From Planctomycetota bacterium (GTDB lineage: Bacteria > Planctomycetota > Phycisphaerae > WQYP01), in contig JAJZCR010000016.1 of NCBI GenBank assembly GCA_021851715.1, forward strand, positions 1-60,307: a DNA stretch of 60,307 nt. Direction: 5' to 3'. Below the pieces are notes generated by a model that saw nothing but the letters and a program-made list of their open reading frames with translations, had not been told where the DNA came from and did not search any database. Shown one piece after another: positions 18,579 to 27,356 of the stretch (within the stretch, counting starts at the first letter, position 1; each line of letters opens with the position of its first letter). The position numbers were made by a program, and so were the translations under genes.

Positions 18579-19865
18579 ATGGTGCAGTTGCTCTTATTAA
18601 TTGCCGGCTCCTTCGTGGTGGCCTGGGTGTGGGCGCTGGCGGCGAACCACTGGGCCATGCGTGCCTGGCGGAAAACCGCCGACGAGCATTGGACGCAGCG
18701 AGCGAGGGCTTTATTTCCAGCCCGCGCGGGCGCGGGACTGCAATTGGTGCTTATTCCGACGATTTTGGCGCTTGCCGAGAGCAGATTCATTCTGCACGGA
18801 TACGGTTGGCCCACGGCAGCCATGGCTGCCACCGCGTGCGCAGGCGTTTTATTGGCCAACCGCCGCATGGGCCAGCAGATCTACGGCCGGGCGCGGCCGT
18901 TTTCTCGCGCACCCCTTTTCTCGTTTGTGAGGATTCTGGCCTTAAGTCCGTGGATACTTCTGATTGCCGGCATTTTTGCGATGCCCTCAGATTTAGGCCC
19001 CGACACATTCCTGGCGGCGGCAGGAATACTGCTGTGGTTTCTGTTGCTGACATTGGGAACCTGGTGGCAGATACTATACCGGCTGGGCCTGCTGCGTGAT
19101 GCGGACCAGCAACTGCGAGCCCGTATAAACACCCTGGCGGCGCAGATGAACGTACGGGTTCGCCGGGTGTGGATATTCGAAAGCTGGATGGCCAATGGCT
19201 ACGCGAGTCCGATCACCCGTGAGGTGCTGCTGACCTCTGCGCTTTGCGAAAAGCTGCCACCGACTGAACTTATGGCGGTCTGCGCTCACGAGCTCGCCCA
19301 TCTGGGGGAATCGCGCTGGGTTAAATTCCGGCGACATACTGCCTTTCTGGCCTTTTACCCGCTGGTGTTTGCTAACCCCATCGCCGCAAGCTTTCCCATT
19401 GGAGAGTTGCTGGCAATAGTCTGGGCCGCCCTTGCCCTGCTGGCGCTGGTGCTTAGCCAGCGCATGGCCAGGCGGATGGAAGTGCGTGCTGACTCCTGTG
19501 CCGCGGAAAACGCGGCGGATCAGGCAACCTATGCGCGGGCCTTGGAGCGCATCTATCAGATCAATTTGATACCGGCCGTCATGTCCGGCCGTCGCCGGAT
19601 ACATCCACACCTGTATGACCGCATGCTGGCCGCCGGCGTCACGCCCGATTATCCCAGGCCGTTGCCGCCGCGCCACTTCACGGCCGCGACGTGGATACAG
19701 TTGGCACTGCTATTTTTGCTGGCTATGCACGTCCACTCCTCTGTCACCATAAGTGTATCGTCGAAGCCGCAGTGGATCACCCCCAGCGGTGGCCACCAAG
19801 GTGCTCAGCAGCAGCAACCTGAACGTCATGGAACGAAACAGGGACCCAAGGAGTTTCATATATGA
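18579..19865 (+). CDS. M48-family membrane metallopeptidase
   Basis: Integral membrane zinc protease of the Ste24/HtpX superfamily. The zinc motif HELAH lies at about residues 237-241 (VCAHELAHLGESRW), and the third ligand glutamate is probably in RRMEVRADSCAAENAAD. At least five hydrophobic segments are visible: N-terminus, about 55-70, 115-135, 142-160 and around the second zinc-ligand region. ATG 18579 places the first membrane helix at the very N-terminus. The frame is open back to TTG 18516 and no ribosome site decides the start. It is followed by a DUF4870-like gene and a large GT-C-like membrane protein on the same strand. Confidence 0.82.
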   Translation: MVQLLLLIAGSFVVAWVWALAANHWAMRAWRKTADEHWTQRARALFPARAGAGLQLVLIPTILALAESRFILHGYGWPTAAMAATACAGVLLANRRMGQQIYGRARPFSRAPLFSFVRILALSPWILLIAGIFAMPSDLGPDTFLAAAGILLWFLLLTLGTWWQILYRLGLLRDADQQLRARINTLAAQMNVRVRRVWIFESWMANGYASPITREVLLTSALCEKLPPTELMAVCAHELAHLGESRWVKFRRHTAFLAFYPLVFANPIAASFPIGELLAIVWAALALLALVLSQRMARRMEVRADSCAAENAADQATYARALERIYQINLIPAVMSGRRRIHPHLYDRMLAAGVTPDYPRPLPPRHFTAATWIQLALLFLLAMHVHSSVTISVSSKPQWITPSGGHQGAQQQQPERHGTKQGPKEFHI

Positions 19866-20111
19866 TTCGTGTACATTCTGCCCGTAAAAATAAGCATGTT
19901 TCGTCGCGACGCTCATGGCCTTGCATGTTGGGCAACATGCCAAATTCTCAAGAGATGATGGATGCGGTATCTTCCGCTGCGTGTCCGAAGCGGAATTGCA
20001 GACCCAGCGAAGCATGCGCAACGGTGCCAACGGCAGCATTGCACCAAAGTTTGTCGCTAGTTGCGCCTTGGCCCATAGGGTCTGCCTTCCAGTTCTGGTT
20101 TTGGTGAAACG
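19866..20111. other. Spacer after the M48 gene
   Basis: Some 245 bases. An 81-codon frame begins with an ATG at 19862 overlapping the M48 stop and ends at 20107, just before the next gene. Its composition (many Ser, Cys, Pro, no hydrophobic pattern) and lack of family resemblance make it doubtful, so it is not called as a gene. Confidence 0.35.
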
Positions 20112-20543
20112 ATGACTCCTTCCATCAAGGCCCGATTCACGGCTGCAATGGTCCATCTGCTCGGACCGGTGATGTTTTTTGTCCCGGGCCTGGCGGTGTG
20201 GTTTTACGCCCAGGATCGCGACGCTTGGCTGGCGGCACATGGCCGTCGGGCCGCTGGCTTTCAAGCCTTTATTTTTGCCGGTTACATGGTTTTGGTACCC
20301 ACGATTCCGCTGGTGGGTCCGATGTTTTTTCGGTTCCGGCCGGGATCTATGGTGCCCAGTTTGCCGCATCTTTTGTGGCAACATCCACTGGCGGCGCTGT
20401 TGGTTTACGGTGGAACGTTGGTTTTTAACTGCCTGCGATGGGCCTCGATTTTATTGAGTGCGGCCAGCGCAGTGGCGGCCATGCTGGGGCGTGACTGCGT
20501 TTATCCGACCTGGCCGCGGCTGACATGGAGGAAAGGTCCATGA
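20112..20543 (+). CDS. DUF4870-like small membrane protein
   Basis: 143 residues with three or four hydrophobic segments. The N-terminal half has the DUF4870-type pattern: an amphipathic start, a helix with LLGPVMFFVPGLAVWFY, then Asp/Arg residues and a short region in which the chain is predicted to re-enter the membrane (RRAAGFQAFIFAGYMV). Function unknown in the family. Its stop overlaps the start of the next gene (ATGA at 20540-20543), so both are translated together. Confidence 0.6.
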   Translation: MTPSIKARFTAAMVHLLGPVMFFVPGLAVWFYAQDRDAWLAAHGRRAAGFQAFIFAGYMVLVPTIPLVGPMFFRFRPGSMVPSLPHLLWQHPLAALLVYGGTLVFNCLRWASILLSAASAVAAMLGRDCVYPTWPRLTWRKGP

Positions 20544-22258
20544 CCCACCCGCGGCGGGAAAGATGGTTGGCGCTGGTCATTTATGTGCTGGCAGCTACGG
20601 TGCTGCTGGCCCTGCCCACACGGCTGCACCTGCACAATACCATCATCGGCTCACCGGGCTTTCTTTTTCTCTGGATGTACTCTTGGTGGCCATGGGCGAT
20701 ACTCCACGGCTTGAACCCGCTTTATACTCACCAAATTTGGGCTCCCAGCGGCCAGAATTTGCTGTGGGTGACATCCATTCCCAGTGTGGCCATTATCATG
20801 GCACCGATCACGCTGCTGTTTGGCCCCCTGGTCAGTTACAACCTGGTGGCCGTCTTGGCTCCAGCAATAGGTGCCTGGAGCGCGTACCTGTTGGGGCGCG
20901 AAATAACGGGCCAATTCTTTCCCGCGCTCTTCGGCGGGTGGGTGTTTGGGTTTTCCGGCTATGAATTCGGCCATCTGCTTGGCGAGGTCAACCTGTTTGT
21001 CACCTTCGCCATCCCTTTGTTAATCTGGGTTTATATTCTCCACTGGAACGGCAACCTGGGCCGTCGGTGGTATATCGCCCTGACCGCGGTTCTTCTGGTT
21101 TTTCAGTTCGGCGTTTCCACAGAGGTATTTGCAACCTTGTTGCTGTTCGGCCTGCTGGCGATTATCGCGGCAGCGGCATTTGCACCCGCAGGCGACCAGC
21201 GCCGCCGGCATCTGGCCGCGCTGCGGGCGACCATGGCCGCGATTTTACTGGCCATAGTGCTTTTGACCCCTTGTTGGTATTACGTATTTTTCGTCCATTA
21301 TGTGCATGGGGCTATTTTGTCGCCCAATGTTATCGTGGCGGATCCTTTCAACTATGTGATTCCAACCAACATCAACTGGCTTGGCCATCTGGCACAATCA
21401 TGGATCGGACCAGCCCATTGGCTAACCCGTTGGCAGGGGCGCAGCTACGAACAAGACACTTATCTTGGATTGCCGCTGCTGGGCATCGTAATTTTATTTC
21501 TACGGGAATTTATCCACCAGAAAAGCACCCATGTTCTGGTGTTTATGCTGGCGGTGGTTTTTGTGGCCAGCCTGGGGCCGCGGCTGCACCTGCCGGTGCA
21601 CATTCCCTGGGTTCCGCTGCCCTGGAAAGCTTTGGTGCATTGGCCGCTGTTGGACAAGGCCTTGCCGGCGCGCTTCAGTCTATACTTGTCTCTGGCCGTG
21701 GCCATGATCGGAGCCTTCTGGATGGCGTACTCACAGCACGCATGGTGGACCAAAATGGCCTGGGCGATAGCCACGCTTGCATTTATGCTCCCCTGCACGT
21801 GGACCCACTATTGGCGATACCACATACCCAACCCCAGCTTTTTTTCTTCCCCAACCTTGAATCGGTACATTCCCCAGGGAACCACGGTGTTAATTTTTCC
21901 GGATGGCTTCAAGGGAAGGGCGATGTACTGGCAGGCGGAAAGCAATTTCCGCTTCGTCATGGCCGGCGGATACATCGGTACGCAAGTGCCCCGCGGCTAT
22001 GCCACATCGGCAGCCCAGGGGGCTTTGGCACTCGGGTCGGATCATGCGAATCAGCAAGCCATTGAGCAATTTCTCATCCGCCACCATGTACGTGCCGTGA
22101 TCGTTCCGGTGGCAGACTGGCCCACGACCGCCGCGCCGTACTCTTTCCTGCACACCAAGCCGATTATCAGCGGCGGGGTGCGGTTGTATCTGTTGCGCCG
22201 GGCCAAGCCGACCACAGGGCCATTGCCGCCCGCACGCGGCGCAACAGGCCGCCATTAG
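20540..22258 (+). CDS. Large multi-pass membrane protein, GT-C-like
   Basis: 572 residues with about ten to twelve predicted membrane helices in the first 430 residues and a soluble C-terminal domain. The layout resembles GT-C glycosyltransferases that use lipid-linked sugars: an N-terminal helix, then a long loop (about residues 40-75) with Trp, Pro and Tyr residues, and a helix-rich middle. No clear catalytic DD/DE pair is in the first loop, so enzymatic activity is unproven. The C-terminal domain (NRYIPQGTTVLIFPDG... HHVRAVIVPVADW) resembles that of uncharacterised YfhO-like bacterial membrane proteins. ATG 20540 is preceded by GGAGGAAAGG, overlapping the upstream stop. Confidence 0.65.
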   Translation: MTHPRRERWLALVIYVLAATVLLALPTRLHLHNTIIGSPGFLFLWMYSWWPWAILHGLNPLYTHQIWAPSGQNLLWVTSIPSVAIIMAPITLLFGPLVSYNLVAVLAPAIGAWSAYLLGREITGQFFPALFGGWVFGFSGYEFGHLLGEVNLFVTFAIPLLIWVYILHWNGNLGRRWYIALTAVLLVFQFGVSTEVFATLLLFGLLAIIAAAAFAPAGDQRRRHLAALRATMAAILLAIVLLTPCWYYVFFVHYVHGAILSPNVIVADPFNYVIPTNINWLGHLAQSWIGPAHWLTRWQGRSYEQDTYLGLPLLGIVILFLREFIHQKSTHVLVFMLAVVFVASLGPRLHLPVHIPWVPLPWKALVHWPLLDKALPARFSLYLSLAVAMIGAFWMAYSQHAWWTKMAWAIATLAFMLPCTWTHYWRYHIPNPSFFSSPTLNRYIPQGTTVLIFPDGFKGRAMYWQAESNFRFVMAGGYIGTQVPRGYATSAAQGALALGSDHANQQAIEQFLIRHHVRAVIVPVADWPTTAAPYSFLHTKPIISGGVRLYLLRRAKPTTGPLPPARGATGRH

Positions 22259-22277
22259 CCGACAGATCAAGCCCAGC

Positions 22278-22661
22278 CTACCCGGGCATGTTGTAGAAGA
22301 ATTCTTCTTTAACAATTTTTCCGTCGTTGACGGTGTAGAGAGCGGCTTCCTCAATATCAAGCCGCTTCCCGGCCATCGGGCCATTTTTCGCCGTCAAGTT
22401 GAGTTTGAAGACCACGATGAACCGGTCCCCATGCGGCCAGGGACCCGTTACCAGGCAATGGTGAATGTCATGCTTCTGTAAGAACCGCACAGTTTTTTCG
22501 CGCACCGCCGCAATCCCCACCAGTCGCTGCCAGCCCGGCTGCATCTCCACCGCTTCCAAGCTTACCATGTCCGGACTGTAAAGTGTATCCATCGCCTCCA
22601 GCCAGCGGCCTTGTCCGGTCAACGCCACCAGATTCTTGCCAACTTCCAATGCGCTTTCCAT
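22278..22661 (-). CDS. SnoaL-like / NTF2-fold protein
   Basis: 127-residue small alpha+beta-barrel protein. The layout is an N-terminal helix pair (VGKNLVALTGQGRWLEAMDTLYSPDMV), then GIAAVREKTVRFLQKHDI, and a C-terminal sheet ending in GKIVKEEFFYNMPG, typical of SnoaL-like proteins. Members range from polyketide cyclases to limonene-epoxide hydrolases and to non-enzymatic proteins; nothing here fixes the role. It lies 66 bases downstream of the DoxX gene on the same strand and could share its transcript. Confidence 0.75.
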   Translation of the reverse strand: MESALEVGKNLVALTGQGRWLEAMDTLYSPDMVSLEAVEMQPGWQRLVGIAAVREKTVRFLQKHDIHHCLVTGPWPHGDRFIVVFKLNLTAKNGPMAGKRLDIEEAALYTVNDGKIVKEEFFYNMPG

Positions 22662-22727
22662 GATGAACTCCTTTAAATGCCACGGCTACATCCAATTTTG
22701 TACCACCAGCACAAATAAATAATACCA

Positions 22728-23147
22728 TTATGGCCAACTGCCGACCATAACTTTTCGCCACGGAACCAGCGATCGCAGCCGGGCATCACGCCAATACAAT
22801 CCCAGCCATACCAACACACCCACCGCCACCGGCAATATAAACAGCGACTGCCCGACACGTACATGGCTGGCCGTCGCCCCACCCAGGTAGCCAGTCAACA
22901 GAATTGCCCCCAGCACCGCGGTTTGGGGTATGGCATACAGGATCGCGCAAATCACTTCCACCACCGCGATCACCGGCACCAGATGTGCCGGATAGCCAAG
23001 CGCTGTAAATGTTGGCCGCACCGGTACCGGGTTGACCAGCGCCATCACGCCGCCACCCCCCATCAGCAGCACCGGCAGAGCGCTGATAATTCGCCCCGCC
23101 CAAACAATCTTGTTCGATCCGCCGATCACTGGTCTATCCTTTGGCAT
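22728..23147 (-). CDS. DoxX-family membrane protein
   Basis: 139 residues with four hydrophobic segments and the characteristic DoxX pattern: an N-terminal helix with GG motif (IISALPVLLMGGGGV), then PAHLVPVIAVVEVICAILYAIPQTAVLGAILLTGYLGGATASHVR. Family members are linked to redox and thiol homeostasis or respiration, but the substrate is unknown. ATG 23147 has GGAG eight bases upstream. Just upstream, at 23148-23343, is a short open frame of about 65 codons on the same strand with no family resemblance that may be a decayed gene. Confidence 0.8.
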   Translation of the reverse strand: MPKDRPVIGGSNKIVWAGRIISALPVLLMGGGGVMALVNPVPVRPTFTALGYPAHLVPVIAVVEVICAILYAIPQTAVLGAILLTGYLGGATASHVRVGQSLFILPVAVGVLVWLGLYWRDARLRSLVPWRKVMVGSWP

Positions 23148-23529
23148 AAGAGGTTCTCCAGAACAAAAAATAACCGCACACGTTTCCGCTCTCTTCCAGT
23201 TTTCGCCCGGACGGCCCAAAGTTGCAATCCATTGGCTTCCATTCCCGCTGCCCAAGCCGTGCCATCCTGACATATTTGGTCATTTCAAGTTGTCCCGCCC
23301 ATTTCCGCATAGCGGTGGCGCTCCTCTTCTTGGCATTAGACATTACCGCATATCATTTTACCGGCATAAACCCCTGGTGAGATTAAAATTTTCGTCCGCC
23401 CGCGCGGGAGCCGGTCAGGAACCGCCCCCATCCGGGCCGGCGACGGGCCTACCACGGCCCCCTCAGAGGTGCGAAAAAAGCTGTTCTGCAGAGATGGGCT
23501 GGTCACGCCCATGGCTGAGAATCGTAATG
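23148..23529. other. Spacer with a doubtful short minus-strand frame
   Basis: Between the DoxX start and the RloB-like stop. A minus-strand frame of 69 codons at 23134-23343 opens MSNAKKRSATAMRKWAGQLEMTKYV in two lysine/arginine-rich stretches but matches no family known to me. The remaining bases look non-coding. Confidence 0.35.
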
Positions 23530-24162
23530 TCATTTAGTCATTATCGACTCCACCACCTTATAAACCTCGGTCCAGGACGGGTCTTTGCGCTCGTGTCTGG
23601 GCCTGCAACGGCTTATTGCTAAGCCGCGTAACGGCATCAGTTTGGAATAATCTGCCTGCGCTTTTTTTTGGCCAAAATCGGTTCCAAATTCCTTTTTCCA
23701 TTCCTTTTTAATTTCGGCCACCACGGCCGCGCAGTTGGCGAACGCCGTGCCGGTATCCGTTAAATGGGCCAGAGTCCAGATCTCAAAACATGGGTCCGAT
23801 AGCGCAACGCGCACACTATTGTCCTCCGCCTTCAATTTGGCAGCGTTGGCCAGGTTGCGAAGTTCCGACTGGACCTCCAGGTCAAGGAGCGCCCAAACTT
23901 CGTCCTGTGGCTCGGACGCGGCGACCGAAGAGTCCGGTCCCAATGCCAGCCGTTCGGTAATCGCCGCCTTGACGACATCGTCGGCGGTAGCGCCCGAACA
24001 CGGTGCTGGAACTATTTTAAGCGTTACCTTGGCCTTGAACTCCCGCCGCATCTCTTGGAAATACGCTACGGCGGTCTTGGCATCGTCGCACACCAAAACG
24101 ACGACCGGAAGTACAGACCGATATCCCGTTTGCCGACGGGAGCCGTATCGAGCTTTTCCCAA
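23530..24162 (-). CDS. RloB-like protein, partner of the AAA15 ATPase
   Basis: 210-residue protein of the RloB/AbiLii type, suggested to be a Toprim-like nuclease in two-gene anti-phage modules. Recognisable blocks are an N-terminal strand VVVLVCDDAKTAVAYFQEM, where RloB usually has an E-G-x-K-T-E element, the D-x-E in VWALLDLE (family normally D-x-D), and the strong signature SDPCFEIWTLAHL (family SNPCFELWLLLH). The substitution of the first glutamate by Asp and of D-x-D by D-L-E means metal binding may be altered. The TTG start at 24162 has AGGA five bases upstream. The gene starts 39 bases after the ATPase stop, consistent with co-expression. Confidence 0.65.
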   Translation of the reverse strand: MGKARYGSRRQTGYRSVLPVVVLVCDDAKTAVAYFQEMRREFKAKVTLKIVPAPCSGATADDVVKAAITERLALGPDSSVAASEPQDEVWALLDLEVQSELRNLANAAKLKAEDNSVRVALSDPCFEIWTLAHLTDTGTAFANCAAVVAEIKKEWKKEFGTDFGQKKAQADYSKLMPLRGLAISRCRPRHERKDPSWTEVYKVVESIMTK

Positions 24163-24201
24163 GCGAATCCTTTCATCCAGCGAAGTTGCACCCTATGCGT
24201 T

Positions 24202-25452
24202 TTAAAAAAGCGGTGTTACGGTGGGCAGTGCCCCATAGCGACCCTGCAAATACCTTCGCCGTATGTTATGGTTCTGGCGTTCTTTGAAATCGCCCAAAGA
24301 ATATAATCGTGCCGCACCGTCACTGGCTTTCTCGGTAAAATATATCTGGTCCCGCCGCAAGATTGCCTCTCTGGCTTCTGCGTCCATCAGCAAGGTTTCA
24401 TGGGTGGTGAAGATGAGCTGTCCGCATACACCAGCTATCGGCGTTTGGTAGTTGAATTCGCGGATGATTTCCTGGAACAGTGTCGGGTGCAGAGATTCGT
24501 GCAATTCATCAATAAATCTCGCCAGCGGCTGCTTGGTGTTCCGCAGGTCAAAGAGCATCGGCGCAAGTGCAATGAGCCGGCGCGTTCCGGCTGATTCGCG
24601 GTGCCACGGCACATGGAAATGGCCCTGTTTCCCATGGTGCATCAGCGCCATCTCACTGGGCATAAACAGTTCTTCGGGCAGGTCAGCCGCAACCGCCGAT
24701 CGGTTCTCCTCCGTCAGCTCAATGTCGGCGATGCCCAAATCCGCGGATTTTAATCGCGCCATGAGCCAATACCGGAATTGCTCATCTTTTTTGGCACGGC
24801 GGGCCGCAGTTCCCCCGGTTTCAAATCGCCACGGTGTGTCGTTAAGGCTGGAGGACCGTAGAAGACTACGGAACGCCACGACCTTGTCTTCTGCCAGCGA
24901 CGGTGCGAAGCGATCCGCCAGCGAAAGCAATAAGGCATTTGGACGAAAATCTTTGGATATCAAGCGGAATTGTTCATTTTCCATCCATTGTCCCGAAACC
25001 TTCTGGCCTTCGCGGCTAAGTAACTGCTCCGGCTTGCCTTCGGCATTCAGCCGTGTGAGCCGCTCAAAAACAAAGTGGGCGTGGTCAAAGTGCACTTCGT
25101 AGTCGTAGACGCAACCGTCAACGACCGCTTTTAAGCCCAAACGAACCACATCACTTTTCTCTCCAGGGCCAAACGGCTCATGCGGTTCCAACGGGGCATC
25201 GGAATTGGTCACGGCCGATTCGCTGATCAGGTAATGTAGCGCGGATGCAGCACGTATGACCGTCGATTTGCCGGATGCGTTAGGGCCGTAGATGGCGGCG
25301 GCACGCAGTAGCCGCAGTGGCTGGTCGTCGCCTTTTACCGCCACCTCAAGAATTCCGCGATTTGAATTGGGATCGATGTCGCTGGCGAGCATTGAGAGGC
25401 GAAATTCATCGCGGAAACAGCCAAAATTTTGCCCATAAAATTCAATTAACAT
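24202..25452 (-). CDS. AAA15-family ATPase, RloA / AbiLi type
   Basis: 416-residue ABC/SMC-like ATPase. Walker A is YGPNASGKST (about residues 55-64), the ABC-type signature HRESAGTRRLIAL (about 284-296), Walker B ARFIDELHESLHP (about 311-323, ending in the catalytic Asp-Glu pair), and the switch histidine in IFTTHETLLMD. The N-terminus MLIEFYGQNFGCFRDE is the typical first strand that contacts nucleotide. Followed by an RloB-like gene, the arrangement of RloA/RloB and of the AbiL abortive-infection system, so an anti-phage function is the favoured inference. Other AAA15 ATPases have different partners. The 232-base A/T-rich region upstream of the start probably holds the promoter. Confidence 0.82.
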   Translation of the reverse strand: MLIEFYGQNFGCFRDEFRLSMLASDIDPNSNRGILEVAVKGDDQPLRLLRAAAIYGPNASGKSTVIRAASALHYLISESAVTNSDAPLEPHEPFGPGEKSDVVRLGLKAVVDGCVYDYEVHFDHAHFVFERLTRLNAEGKPEQLLSREGQKVSGQWMENEQFRLISKDFRPNALLLSLADRFAPSLAEDKVVAFRSLLRSSSLNDTPWRFETGGTAARRAKKDEQFRYWLMARLKSADLGIADIELTEENRSAVAADLPEELFMPSEMALMHHGKQGHFHVPWHRESAGTRRLIALAPMLFDLRNTKQPLARFIDELHESLHPTLFQEIIREFNYQTPIAGVCGQLIFTTHETLLMDAEAREAILRRDQIYFTEKASDGAARLYSLGDFKERQNHNIRRRYLQGRYGALPTVTPLF

Positions 25453-25685
25453 AACGTGGTCCCTAATTTAGCAAGCGCAGTATAACGGTGCCACATGGTA
25501 TATCATAGGCAAGTATCGGCCGTTAATCCATACAATCTTGCGATTATTCTGCTAGTAGCGCAGGTTTATTGCGCACAGCATAAAAGGCAACGTTATTTTA
25601 CGAAAATATGAATTTTTAGCGCCGGTGTCTGGTCATCTCCAAAATTGCCATTTGCCGAGGGATAAAAGGATGACACTCTTCCAAC

Positions 25686-27155
25686 TTAAGTTGTCCCGCC
25701 CACCTCCGCCCGACCAAAGAGCAAATCAATAAGCCCCCGATCCCGCCGGTTAAAGAAAACATAGACATGATCGCCTGGTGCCAGGCGCGTGTCTCCGCGG
25801 GCGGCAATAAATTCCTCGCCACGCACAATCAGCATGACCGCTGCGGCGGGTGGAAACTCGATTTCCCGCAGTGTGGCCCCGCATACCGCCACCGATGGTT
25901 CTATTAAAAAACTGGCCAGATCGCCAGCCAGGGCCCGGGGTGAATTGATTTCCAGCACCGCATCCGGAGCTGGTTTTTCCTCCGAGCCAAGTTTGAACCA
26001 CCGGGTTACCCGGCGAATGGTGGCCCCCGGCACCAGGGTATTAATAACCACCAGGAAAAACACGATGTTGAAAATATGCCGCGCACCCGGCAGATGGGCC
26101 ATCACGGGAAAAGTGGCCAGGATAATAGGCACTGCGCCGCGCAGACCAACCCATCCTATAAATACCGTTTCTTTGCCGGAATAGCGCAGCGGCAACAGGC
26201 ACAAGGCCACGGCCAAGGGGCGGGCAATTAACGCCAGCACCAGGGCAATTGCCAAACCCGTCCAGGCCACCTGCCAAAGCTGCGACGGGAATACCAGCAG
26301 ACCCAGCATCAAAAACATGCCGATCTGGCCCAGCCACGCCAACGCCGCATGAACGCGAATCAAGGCGCTGCGGTACGGCAGCGAAGACGCATCTAGAAAA
26401 ACGCCGGTTAAATAAACTGCTAAAAATCCACTGCCCTGCGCCAGCGTGGCTATGCCGAAGGAAACCAAGGCCAAGGCCACGGTAAAAGCTGGAATCAGGG
26501 CGGAGGTGGTCAGCGGCATGCGGCGAAGTATAAATCTCCCGGCCAGCCCGATCAATATCCCGATCCCGGCTCCGACCACCAATTGCACTGGAACCTGCAG
26601 CAGCATCATCCAGGCGGGTGGACGATGCCATGAAAACGCCTGTATTAACATGGTGGTTAAAATAACCGCCATGGGATCGTTCAGGCAGGATTCTACTTCA
26701 ATCGTGCGGCTGATTCTGGTATTGAGTCGCAGGCTGCCGGCACGTAATACCGAAAACACCGCCGCGGTATCGGTGGAAGATACCACCGCACCGATCAGCA
26801 GGGATTTGGTCCAGGTCAGACCCAACAGATGCGCCGCAACCGCCACCAGCGCCGCGGTAATCGCCACGCCCAAAGTGGCCAGGATCGAAGCGGGCAACAG
26901 CACACTGCGCACCTGGGCCACGGAAGTGCTGAAGCCACCTTCAAAAAGAATTAAAATAAGGGCCAGTGTTCCCACCCGAAAAGCAAAGTGGTAATCCGTG
27001 AAGGAAATTCCACCCAACCCTTGCCTGCCGGCCACCATGCCCAACACCAGCAAAATCAACACCGCCGGCACGCCCAGCCGATCGGCGGTACGGCTGGAAA
27101 GCACCGCGATCGCTCCCAGCAGCCCGAGCACCGCCAGCACCAAAGCGGTTTCCAT
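25686..27155 (-). CDS. K+/H+ or Na+/H+ antiporter, NhaP2/CvrA-like
   Basis: Cation:proton antiporter of the CPA1 family, with about twelve membrane helices. The core motif is in SSTDTAAVFSVLRAG with the paired GVNDP-like segment reading VESCLNDPMAV, both carrying the ion-binding aspartates. Beyond the membrane part, a C-terminal regulatory domain of the TrkA-C kind is visible (GATLREIEFPPAAAVMLIVRGEEFIAARGDTRLAPGDHVYVFF). The start is uncertain: GTG 27281, ATG 27239, 27191 and 27155 are all in frame; 27155 sits just before the first helix (METALVLAVLGLLG). 489 residues from there. It stands alone, 201 bases downstream of the galE stop on the same strand. Confidence 0.85.
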   Translation of the reverse strand: METALVLAVLGLLGAIAVLSSRTADRLGVPAVLILLVLGMVAGRQGLGGISFTDYHFAFRVGTLALILILFEGGFSTSVAQVRSVLLPASILATLGVAITAALVAVAAHLLGLTWTKSLLIGAVVSSTDTAAVFSVLRAGSLRLNTRISRTIEVESCLNDPMAVILTTMLIQAFSWHRPPAWMMLLQVPVQLVVGAGIGILIGLAGRFILRRMPLTTSALIPAFTVALALVSFGIATLAQGSGFLAVYLTGVFLDASSLPYRSALIRVHAALAWLGQIGMFLMLGLLVFPSQLWQVAWTGLAIALVLALIARPLAVALCLLPLRYSGKETVFIGWVGLRGAVPIILATFPVMAHLPGARHIFNIVFFLVVINTLVPGATIRRVTRWFKLGSEEKPAPDAVLEINSPRALAGDLASFLIEPSVAVCGATLREIEFPPAAAVMLIVRGEEFIAARGDTRLAPGDHVYVFFNRRDRGLIDLLFGRAEVGGTT

Positions 27156-27356
27156 TGGCTCGCCCAAAGCAGGCACAGCCGTGGCCGCCATGCCCCAGTG
27201 TTTCAGATGGTCCAAGTTGCCAAGCCAAGCGACTATCATGGCCGCTATGTTAATCTGAAGTGTAAAAAAATGGGTACCCACAGCGTCAACGAAGCGTAAA
27301 ATCGGCCGGCATCAACCTATCCGCGGACTGCGGCAGCCGGGCCTGTGCAGATTTGG

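Noticed and set aside
19862..20107. 81-codon frame overlapping the M48 protease stop
   Set aside because: Start overlap is attractive but the composition is not protein-like, with no hydrophobic pattern or known motif.
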